From contig NC_092859.1 of NCBI RefSeq assembly GCF_032062135.1, forward strand, positions 91,682,409 to 91,746,408: a stretch of 64,000 bases of DNA, in the 5' to 3' direction. Both the position numbers and the translations under genes were made by a program. Origin of the DNA: Pyxicephalus adspersus. Taxonomy: Eukaryota; Chordata; Amphibia; Anura; Pyxicephalidae. Shown piece after piece: positions 12,293 through 19,482 of this stretch (position 1 is the stretch's first letter; every line of letters starts with the position of its first letter). The notes beneath the pieces were generated by a model. The model worked only from the letters and a program-made list of their open reading frames with translations, was not told the origin of the DNA and searched no databases.

Positions 12293-15200
12293 TAAACATG
12301 ACAAAAGCTTTTTTTCTGCACAAAAAAAATTTAGGCTTCATTAAGAAACTGTCCAAATAAGTGTAAAAGTTATACTTACTCCTATAACTTTATTAGCCGT
12401 CAAGCAGGAAGAAGCATTCACAGAAATTTCTGTAAGAGAAACGAAGTAGAAATGAATATCAAACACAGTATAGACAGCAATCACATTACACAAACACTGG
12501 TATGAGAAACAAAAATATATTATTATTGATAGCACTGGAAACTCCAGATCTAGAACTTCATTTATTGTTAGCTGGACAGACCCCAAGACCCACCTTTCTC
12601 AACATTTATAACATGGGGGACACTTGAAATAACTTTCAGGGAACCCCTACTATAATTACTATGTCCACAGCTCACAGTATATTAGTATCAGTGGGAGGAA
12701 TTCCCCCTACATTGCTGGCCATTAGGATGAATGTCACCCTACAGATAGCCAAAAAGATTATTGGTGTCTGGTAAAGTGACCTCAGAGACACAAATTACAC
12801 ATTGTCCAATGAAGCCCTAGCAACCTCTGGAGGAATCCTAGGATTACACAGAAACCTAGTTGAACACTGCCTTCAACTATCACAGCAATTGGCATTACAA
12901 GATGCTCATGTTATGAGCATCCAATACTGAGCCTGAGTGGACAGTTCTGGCATTATGACGTCACTCTGGGGGAAGTGTCTTCCCCTTTCAGTGACACACA
13001 ACTCCCCGCGCATGCGCCGTCCAGAGTCTGTGAAATTAGTGGTCCACTACATCGAAAAGGTTGGCGACCACTGGTCTAATCAATGTTTCCTTTTCTTCCT
13101 AACCCAGAACCACCCATTCAACTGCCAAAACTTATTGGGACATTATAGATTTTGACATTTTTTGGAGAGCTGAATGGCAGGGTGTAGGACTGGGCATCAA
13201 GAAGAAGGGGGACTTTATGTCCAAATTTCAAAAAATATAAATGAAATAATAGTTATGTATGGAGAAACCTTTTAAAAGCTCTGAAGGTGAGAGTAAAAGG
13301 AAAGATAAAGGCTGAGCCACACAATAAGGTATATGTGCACAATTGTTCACCAATGGCCTAAATGGTCCCATCCTGCCGTATTTTTATATTGGAGGACAAA
13401 ATCTTTAGATTACTTGATCATCAGCCTCAGATGCCGTGGTCTACAAATCACGTCATCTCTCTTTTCTTTGCCTTACATAACCTGCTTTTAATGCTAACTT
13501 CAATGGAGAAGAGATCCTTCAGGTAGATGGTGTCTCCATTAAAGCATCTAATAAAGAGCTGCACATAAGTTATATAACAGCATCAGGAAGAATGACGTTA
13601 AACCAGCTCCCAGTTTTCATTCTGTTCTGCATTGCTGTCTGCCAACCCCTCAAACCATCCAGAATCTGCCTACATTGCAGAAATCTATTGATAATGCCAA
13701 TGGATCCTAAATCAGATATACAATCCAAGACCACTGGCTCAAAACCCTTTGATCATTATTATTAAACAGGAGTTATATAGCGCCAACATATTAGGCAGTG
13801 CTGTACATTAAATAGTTGCAAATGACAGACGAGTACAGACAGTGAAACAGGAGGAGAGGACCCTGACCCAAAGAGCTTACAATCTAGGAGATAATTCATT
13901 ATTCTTAGGCTATGCAGCAGATTAACCATGTCTGCAATGATTTGATATATACACAATATGTGCTGAAAAAGTAATATTGTCAACAAAGACTTTATTCAGT
14001 CAACAGCAAGTGACTTCATACCCGCTGACAAAAGCAGTTCAAGAGTCAGGAAAGACATCAGTATCATTTTTAAATTTATTTTACCCCATATTTGACTGTT
14101 CATGAATCTTACAAAACAAACCCAGTGCAATTCTTGCAATTCTACAGCTGGTGCTATGCTGGCTGCTCCCAGTCTGCAGGCTATGATAAAAAGTTACATA
14201 GGACAATATACACACAGCGAATCCATGTTAATGTGACAACATGCTACATTCACAAGACAGGTAATCATCACGTATCTAGATCAGGCAAGGCCTCCCAAAA
14301 AGAACTCAAGAAGGGGGAAGTAAATTATTTCAGGTGTCAGTTCCTACCAGGTAAAGCCAGATACTGCAATGAAAACCCTTTACTGTAATAAAACCTAGGG
14401 CTAATGTTGCCAAACTGCATCCCATAACTAGACAGGCTTATAATGAAGACATAAAGCCTCTGTAATGTTCACTTTCATTCGAGTCTCTCTGACTTAAATA
14501 AACCCCTCTCAAGTATTTTGGTCCTTGATAATAATACCAATACTATGGGTACACATATTAAATATATATTTATGTTAAACATGACAAAAGCTCTGCACAA
14601 TACAATTGATGGGCTTTAAAAAAAACAGACATTCTAAATAAGTGTAAAAGTTATACTTACTCCTATAACGGTATTAACTGTCACACAAGGAGCCGCATTC
14701 ACAGAGTTTTCTGTAACAGAAATGAATATCAAGCAGAGTATAGACAGCAATCACATAACACACATATATATAAAACTGGATGTATGTTCCAACATCACTT
14801 GAAAACACATGGAGACATTTCAACCATACTTGCTAAACTTATGGCTGAGACTCATGTGAGTGCACCAGTCATCTTTGTACAGCGCTGTGCTATATGTCAG
14901 AGCTATATTTTGATGGATGTATGTGTGTATGTCATCACTAGGAAACGCATCAACACATTTCAAACCAAACTTGCTAGACATATGCTAGATTTCCTGTCCT
15001 AAAACAATATATTTATATGTAAGCCTACCTCAGAGGTAAATTTGAGTAAAGAATAAAGACAAGAAAAAACTGGGGTGTGTAGATTGTATTGTATGGTAAG
15101 TTATATTAACAATCATATAACACACATTCATTACATATTCATATCATCAGTATTAAACAAAATCCAAGAGTCCCATCCCCTCTGCAAAGCTGTAAGGGGT

Positions 15201-15759
15201 AATCTATTGGGACTAGTGTTCTAGACACATGAAATCCCTGACTATTAAAAACTTTAGTTGTATGCTTGAGATAGGTGTCCCGACACGTTTTGCCCAAAAT
15301 GGCTACCTCAGGGGATTTGTGGAACACAAAGTATAAAGTTTTGTAGTTTGTGAAACAAATAAGTACAGGGATCAATTCAACAAGTGGAAAGTATGTTCAC
15401 ATCTGGTCAGATGCTTCCATGAATGGTGGTAAATCATGAGGGAAAGCACCTGGTGGTGGTGCTGAATGAGAGCAGCAAGCCTTGGGTTACACCAGCCAGA
15501 GCTGCGGCCCACCCGTCAGACGGGCCAGAGGTTGGGGGCTCCTGATATACGCAACAAACCTCTGGATTTTCCATCCTCCTTGGCTGACAGTTCAATGCTA
15601 CCCATTAGTCCATCACTTCGTACCTCTCTAGTCACAGGAGACGCATTGTCCTGGAACCAATCTTGGCACTGCAGGTATTTTACAAAATTTCGTTAAAGCG
15701 TACCTAAACTCAGAAATAAGTAGACTACCCTTCTATGTAAAGTAAAAGTTCTGTTCATT

Positions 15760-15803
<44 letters not shown>

Positions 15804-16880
15804 TGCAACACCCTTTTAAAAAATCGCCTAGGCAATGGAATGAATGGGAGCACAAAGCCTCCTGTGATACCTACGTTACACATCCTGGGAGGTATACCAA
15901 GGAGCATCTTGGGCATGTGCAGAAGAAGCCTTTTCATGGAAAGGGGAAAAAATTGCTGCTCTCACACATGGGCAGTTAGATCAGCATGTTTTTTTCCAAC
16001 CTGTCAACCAATCACACGCCTGGGTCGGTTGACGTAGAAATAAGAACCCGGAAGTAGAGGCGAAGATGGCGGCGCCCAGTGTGCTGGTTAAGAGACAGAT
16101 ACCGGGACGACACAGGGACCTGATAGAAAGAATCTTTGGACCGATCAACTGTGAGTTTTTTTCTGTACCCAACATTCTAACACTTCATTACTTTTGAATT
16201 AATGTTGTATTAGTGTGATTGTCAGGTACATCCTGCACTAGACGTATGGTGAGCCAGCAGCATGCAGGATCTTCACACAAGCCCTTCCATTACCTGCGCT
16301 CTGCATTATTCATCCTGAAGATTGAGAGATTGTGTGTGTGTCATTTCTTAGCCTTTACCCCTTGTTCTGTAACCTGGATTTCTCCTCACATTCTCCCCTG
16401 GCACAGATAGAAGGGTGAATCTTCCCAGAAGGGTGAATCTTCCCTGAAGGGACACAGCTAGCAATAAAAATTGACAGAAGCCCTAACCCCTCCTCCCCCA
16501 CAATACATGGAAACGTAATAAGGAGACACATAGAGAAGCAGCGAACTACAATTATAAAGGCGAATCGCTTCCCAACCTATTGGCCCACAGGATAAAACGT
16601 CTGAATGTAATGCAGGGAGTCAGGTCGAGCTGGCCTGTGTACAATGCAGCAGCTCAGATTTGTATACAATACGGATCTACAGGAGCCGAGCACAGCTCTC
16701 ACACATCGGGGATTCCCCACGCCTGTCAGTGGGCTCTGTGCAATGCCAAGGCCGGGGAAGCGACATCTACTACTACTACTACCACCACCATCATCATCAT
16801 CATCATCATCATCATCATGTGTCACTTACACCGGCCACAGGTGCAGCCTCCTTCTCCTCTTTATTCAAGCCTTCCTGCTT
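6664..16880 (-). CDS. PPHLN1: Periphilin-1, 5' part of gene (partial; continues beyond window start)
   Basis: Periphilin-1 is a nuclear RNA-binding protein; in mammals it is part of the HUSH silencing complex. Seen here on the minus strand: coding exons 10171-10077, 8981-8841 and 6725-6664, each with AG acceptor and GT donor. They join in phase into about 99 residues containing MWNDGRYEYERLPRHRLPPR, VVNIVRRPEDEVYSRYDE and DDPGYRWARGEAHMSRHAEY, which match the N-terminal order of human periphilin (MW.EGRYEYER, then LVNIV, then GYRW....SR..EYR). The ATG is completed across the splice junction (A|TG). The first, non-coding exon ends at a GTAAGT donor (exon edge 16830); two alternative non-coding exons lie at 14661-14710 and 12380-12429. 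The Arg/Ser-rich middle and the C-terminal helical region are not in the window and presumably lie beyond position 1. Divergent neighbour: ZCRB1. Confidence 0.9.
6726..8840. other. PPHLN1 intron between coding exons 2 and 3
   Basis: Contains the hairpin at 8174-8209. No supported exon or full mobile element was seen; short frames at 7817-8063 and 8372-8760 have no coding signature. Confidence 0.5.
8174..8209. repeat. Perfect 15-bp inverted repeat with 6-base loop
   Basis: Arms CAAATATTTAATGAT and ATCATTAAATATTTG around CGTTAG, in PPHLN1 intron DNA. Confidence 0.95.
8841..8981 (-). CDS. PPHLN1: PPHLN1 second coding exon
   Basis: 141 nt, phase 0 to phase 0, 47 codons rich in Tyr, Asp, Arg and Glu (VVNIVRRPEDEVYSRYDEYS then DPDYRDYEESHGYERKGGPY). 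Acceptor is ctattaag, donor GGG|GTAGGT. The low-complexity charged, tyrosine-rich composition fits the periphilin N-terminal disordered region. Because it is phase 0 on both sides it could be skipped without a frameshift, as some mammalian isoforms do. Confidence 0.9.
8982..10076. other. PPHLN1 intron between coding exons 1 and 2
   Basis: AT-rich; nothing beyond ordinary intron sequence recognised. Confidence 0.5.
10077..10171 (-). CDS. PPHLN1: PPHLN1 first coding exon
   Basis: The exon is 95 nt. It starts with TG after a tttttttag acceptor and ends at GAT|GTAAGT. The two leading bases need an A from the previous exon to make ATG, and both candidate upstream exons end in A. It then encodes EYRKDDMWNDGRYEYERLPR and HRLPPRDMPPD and leaves phase 0. 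The second methionine (before W) is a possible alternative start. Confidence 0.9.
10505..10690. mobile_element. hAT-like remnant at the start of duplication unit 1
   Basis: Begins ggtcccaacccaagccggtg and ends ggttggcggccactggtct, an imperfect inverted end. Its right part is repeated at 12950-13078 in unit 2, where the left part is missing. Confidence 0.5.
12192..12292. repeat. AAAT/CA/TA microsatellite
   Basis: Runs of AAAT, CA, CATA and TA. It lies in duplication unit 1 only; the matching site in unit 2 (about 14550-14580) has just a short AT-rich stretch, so the array expanded after the duplication. Confidence 0.95.
12380..12429 (-). other. PPHLN1: Alternative non-coding 5' exon of PPHLN1, copy A
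   Basis: A 50-nt exon-like unit on the minus strand between a strong acceptor (pyrimidine-rich, ending tttctcttacag) and donor GGA|GTAAGT. Its last base A would pair with the TG opening the first coding exon to make ATG. Upstream of that ATG the frame carries TAA codons, so this exon is 5' UTR. It holds a five-codon upstream ORF (MLLPA, stop TGA). It is a near-copy of 14661-14710. Use in mRNA is inferred from splice sites and the completed ATG. Confidence 0.72.
12595..12868. mobile_element. hAT-like MITE remnant (CAGTGTTTC family)
   Basis: It shares the internal text around 'acagatagccaaaaaga' and 'cctctggagga' with 24142-24392 and 41130-41372, and ends in ttgaacactg, an eroded hAT-type terminus. 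It lies between the two duplication units. Confidence 0.65.
13753..13896 (-). mobile_element. LINE 3'-end fragment, inserted in duplication unit 2
   Basis: The reverse complement carries the tail found at 55610-55757 (aagctcttt, tcactgtctgta, tttgcaac, ttggcgctatataa, AAT repeats). It interrupts an alignment that is continuous in unit 1 (11505-11530). Confidence 0.8.
14661..14710 (-). other. PPHLN1: Alternative non-coding 5' exon of PPHLN1, copy B
   Basis: The duplicate of the 12380-12429 exon, also 50 nt, with acceptor ttctgttacag and donor GGA|GTAAGT. The final A is kept, an in-frame upstream TAA is kept, and the five-codon uORF is kept at the same place with a different sequence (MRLLV, stop TGA). 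The two exons differ at several positions inside but are identical at the splice borders. Either may be spliced to the first coding exon, alone or together. Confidence 0.7.
14776..15692. other. PPHLN1 intron 1, repeat-like stretch
   Basis: Around 15270-15320 the text 'cgacacgttttgcccaaaat' and 'ggctacctcaggggattt' resembles a common amphibian repeat; family not assigned. 15466-15690 is a locally GC-rich stretch with a 76-codon frame and no homology I recognise. Confidence 0.4.
15693..16202. mobile_element. TTAA-type MITE (AACTAAACCC ends), copy 2, in PPHLN1 intron 1
   Basis: Starts TTAAAGCGTACCTAAACTC and ends near TTAA at 16199-16202. It holds a 41-base poly-T and the family blocks gcctaggcaa, gcctcctgtgatacctac and accgggacgacac. 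It also carries CCGGAAGT (16049-16056) and AAGATGGCGGC (16063-16073). Confidence 0.8.
15760..15800. repeat. Poly-T run of 41 bases
   Basis: A homopolymer inside the TTAA-type MITE copy 2; length may be imprecise in the assembly. Confidence 0.9.
16770..16818. repeat. Compound triplet microsatellite (TAC)n(CAC)n(CAT)n
   Basis: A run of TAC, then CAC, then about nine CAT triplets. It sits about five bases inside PPHLN1 intron 1, next to the exon 1 donor. Apparent poly-His, poly-Ser and poly-Asp reading frames here come from this repeat. Confidence 0.95.
16830..16880 (-). other. PPHLN1: PPHLN1 exon 1 (5' UTR), TSS end approximate
   Basis: On the minus strand the sequence GGCCGGT|GTAAGTGAC gives a consensus donor, exon edge 16830. 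A promoter-like block with ETS, E-box and CRE motifs starts about 70 bases upstream (16898-16925). The upstream exon edge is a guess. No start codon is expected here because the ATG is made at the first coding exon. Confidence 0.6.
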
Positions 16881-16897
16881 GCCAGGCTCACATACAA

Positions 16898-16925
16898 CTT
16901 CCGGTCATGTGACTATCTGACGTCA
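16898..16925 (-). promoter_or_regulatory. PPHLN1: Putative PPHLN1 core promoter motifs
   Basis: Within 28 bases there is an ETS site (CTTCCGG, 16898-16904), a CATGTG E-box (in 16906-16913) and a perfect palindromic CRE (TGACGTCA, 16918-16925). Their position just upstream of the exon 1 donor on the minus strand fits a TATA-less housekeeping promoter. The motifs are seen; the function is inferred. Confidence 0.6.
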
Positions 16926-17111
16926 GACACCTACAGGCACACCTCTGGAACTTTATTGTTCAATTCGCTAATCACCACTGTGACAGCAAAACATCTCCAT
17001 TCATATTGCAGTGCTGCTGCTCTATTATTATACCAGTACAATGCAATCCGTAAAACAATAGAAAATCTTCTTGTGTGCTGCATGGTGGCAGTGTAAACTA
17101 TCAGAGAGACT

Positions 17112-17190
17112 AAATTATTATTATTAATATTACACAGTATTTATATAGCGCCAACATATTATGCAGCGCTGTACAAAGTCCATAGTCATG
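17112..17190 (-). mobile_element. LINE 3'-tail fragment, reversed
   Basis: Starts attattattaat, then 'tttatatagcgccaacat' and 'gcagcgctgtac', the reverse complement of the shared tail. Confidence 0.75.
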
Positions 17191-17788
17191 TTATAGTTAT
17201 ATCAACATAATTAAAAGGATTAGAATCTTTCCTGGGTGATAGCGAGACTCAACACCCCACTGTACATCTTCATGGCAATTTATAAATGCCAACCCAGCTG
17301 GAAGATTATTAGGGCGATAAATGGAAGAAAGAGAAGTTATCCTAAACTTGTCCTTTAATAAAGTCACCAATCCTCCTGTGTACATAGAGTTGTGTTAGAT
17401 ACACACCTTCCTCCTTGTATCAGTGATCACCCCATGGCTCTTCCCAGCAGGTCACAGCCATTCTCAGGAAAACTTGCCCCTGCTGCACTGAGCTCAGATT
17501 ATTCCAACAGTTCTACAGACAGTTTAACCGTAGGAAAAAAATGAACCATAGTGTGAATGCACACTAATAAAAGGTGACAGTGTTACCTGATAGCTGACCG
17601 CCAGTATGCTACAACAATGCCAACTCAGAAGTTTCATGCGTTGCCAGTGTGGAACCATACATAGCGGTACCGTTCATGTCATTCAGGTCAACATCTGACA
17701 ACTGATAAACTCAATATTCAAGATCATTTTGTGAGGTCACTGTTAATGTGGACCTATCACCACATGTTTAACATGAGTGGCTAACCCT
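17191..17788. other. Intergenic between PPHLN1 and ZCRB1
   Basis: No gene, RNA or recognised element. The rest of this divergent interval is filled by MITEs (17789-18480) and a LINE tail (18906-19136). Confidence 0.5.
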
Positions 17789-18100
17789 TTAAACCTTCCT
17801 GGTGGTCTGATTAGGTCAGTAATTTTAAATGTGATACATTTAAAGTGATACATTGTTTTGAATTTACCACCAGGTTATGCCAGCGCTCCGCCACCACATC
17901 GTCACATGTCCCATTGATCACGCCGGGTACAGGAGGCTAGGCGACACAGATGCCGGGTAGGCATCGTTGGAGGATGCTGTGGGCTCCTGGTGACCAGGCA
18001 AGCCCTTTACAATATAACTTTGAATGTGGCTCGGGGTTACCGCTTTTGGTACTGAAAATTAACCCTGACCCACACTCAGGATTACCACCAGGGAGGTTAT
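17789..18100. mobile_element. MITE with CCTTCCTGGTGGT / ACCACCAGGGAGG termini
   Basis: Inverted ends AAACCTTCCTGGTGGT and ACCACCAGGGAGGTTA enclose about 310 bases. The left end includes TTAA; the right end reads GGTTAT, so the target duplication is not clean. It is followed at once by an eroded TTAA-type MITE. Confidence 0.7.
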
Positions 18101-18480
18101 GTAAATGTAGAAATGTGTTTTTTTTCTTTATTTCTTTTACCATTCTTGGGGAGGACCCCTTATGAAGATGAAACATGCAGCCTTCTGGGATACCTACATC
18201 ACATATTCCAGGAGGCTGCACATGCATCATAAGAAAAAAAGATCTCTTGCATGCTCAGTGAGATCACACTTTTTTTTTACATTTTCAGGAAGATGCATCA
18301 CCCAATCTCACACCTGTGCAGCACCAGATTGGGTGATGTGAGCAGAACCCGTAAAAAGAACAAAGAAAATGGCCACGTCTGCTGTTCTGTTCACGTTGGA
18401 AAAAAGAAGGAAGCAGGGACGGCACAGGATCTACTGAACTCAGATTGACGAGGAATCAAAGGTTTTACAAATGTAAAGGT
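18100..18480. mobile_element. TTAA-type MITE, copy 3, eroded
   Basis: Family blocks gcagccttctgggatacctacatc, ggaggctg, cccaatctcacacctg and ggacggcacaggat are recognisable in order. The ends are not. Confidence 0.6.
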
Positions 18481-18905
18481 ATGTGTTTTTTTCATGAATG
18501 TACTGCTGTAAGGGAGTGAGTGGGATACATTTGTGGGTCCTGACAACCACCAGCCAATGGGAATGCTCCCCATTGTGTACCTTCAACATACCTGCCAGAC
18601 ACTGTTCATAGGGAACACTTTTTGGCTCAGTGTGTGCAGGCAAATGACACATCCCTATCATGGCCCCATAGCAAAAATATGCAAAAAATAAATAAAAAAA
18701 GAAACGATTGGGTAAACTAAGTGTTTTTTTCACAAAAACTTTTACAATACTTTTATAATATTACAATACTGTGTGAAAGGTTTTGTATAACGTAACACTT
18801 TTTAATAGTTATAGAGGTTTATATATCCACTGCAAATGGGAACAACTGAGGAGGGAAAAGGGGCAATGCCTCCAAATCAGGGATAATATCATGTAGTAAC
18901 CTCCT

Positions 18906-19136
18906 AGATTGTAAGCTCTTCGGGACAGGGTCGTCTCCTCCTCCTGTGTCACTGTCTGCATCTGTCTGTCATTTGCAACCCCCTATTTATTATACAGCAC
19001 TGCGTAATATGTTGCGCTATATACATTATTACATACATTATTACATACATTATTACATACATACATGGCGCTATATACATTATTATATACATTATTATTA
19101 ATAATAATAATAATAATAATAATAAAATATTATTGT
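18906..19136 (+). mobile_element. LINE 3'-tail fragment with an expanded ATT repeat end
   Basis: 18906-19025 is the tail ('gattgtaagctcttcgggac', 'gtctgtcatttgcaaccccc', 'gcactgcgtaatatgtt'). Then follow tandem 'acattattacat' units and an AAT run to 19136, about 200 bases upstream of the ZCRB1 promoter. Confidence 0.82.
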
Positions 19137-19359
19137 TGTGTTATAGCTGTGTTTGAAGGACAAGAAACCTCATTTATTATTATATAATTCTGGATGATAA
19201 ATCTGCTCCCTTATATCTATATTGTACACATTACTCAGGGTGTGGAGGTGTACAAAGCAGTAAATTACTTTCCCTCCCACAGCTCAGGCAGCCATTTTCT
19301 TGGAGACCCATTATTTGCCTATGGGAGCAGCTGCAGGGAAATGGCTCCTGTACTGCAGA

Positions 19360-19482
19360 CGGAAGTAGAGCTGTGGTGTAACTCTAGCGGCTGAATGCCG
19401 TGGGTTGTGTTGCCGGAAGTGAATGTTAGAGTAGAATGGTGCAGGGGTAAGGATTCATGGAGGTTTGGTTTTAGAAACACAG
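19360..19482 (+). promoter_or_regulatory. ZCRB1: ZCRB1 promoter and non-coding exon 1
   Basis: ETS-type sites ACGGAAGT (near 19358-19366) and CCGGAAGT (19413-19420) lie just upstream of a non-coding exon ending ACAG|GTAAGT at 19482. No TATA box is seen. An earlier GTAAGG at 19447 could act as an alternative donor. The TSS is inferred to be near 19400. Confidence 0.6.

Larger units (their letters stand above)
10565..12510. repeat. Tandem segmental duplication, unit 1
   Basis: This stretch aligns along most of its length with 12950-14775 in the same orientation. Long shared blocks include those near 10687/13074, 10860/13260, 11100/13500, 11880/14240 and 12370/14650. By eye identity is around 90% in aligned blocks. 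Unit 1 has about 185 bases (11321-11505) absent from unit 2 and a large TA/CA microsatellite. It contains PPHLN1 alternative exon copy A. Confidence 0.9.
12950..14775. repeat. Tandem segmental duplication, unit 2
   Basis: Second copy of 10565-12510. It carries a LINE 3'-end insertion (13753-13896) missing from unit 1 and lacks the expanded microsatellite of unit 1, so both changes came after the duplication. It contains PPHLN1 alternative exon copy B. Confidence 0.9.

Noticed and set aside
16577..17096. Frames with poly-Asp, poly-Ser or poly-His (82-150 codons)
   Set aside because: They are translations of the triplet microsatellite at the PPHLN1 promoter and lack coding context.
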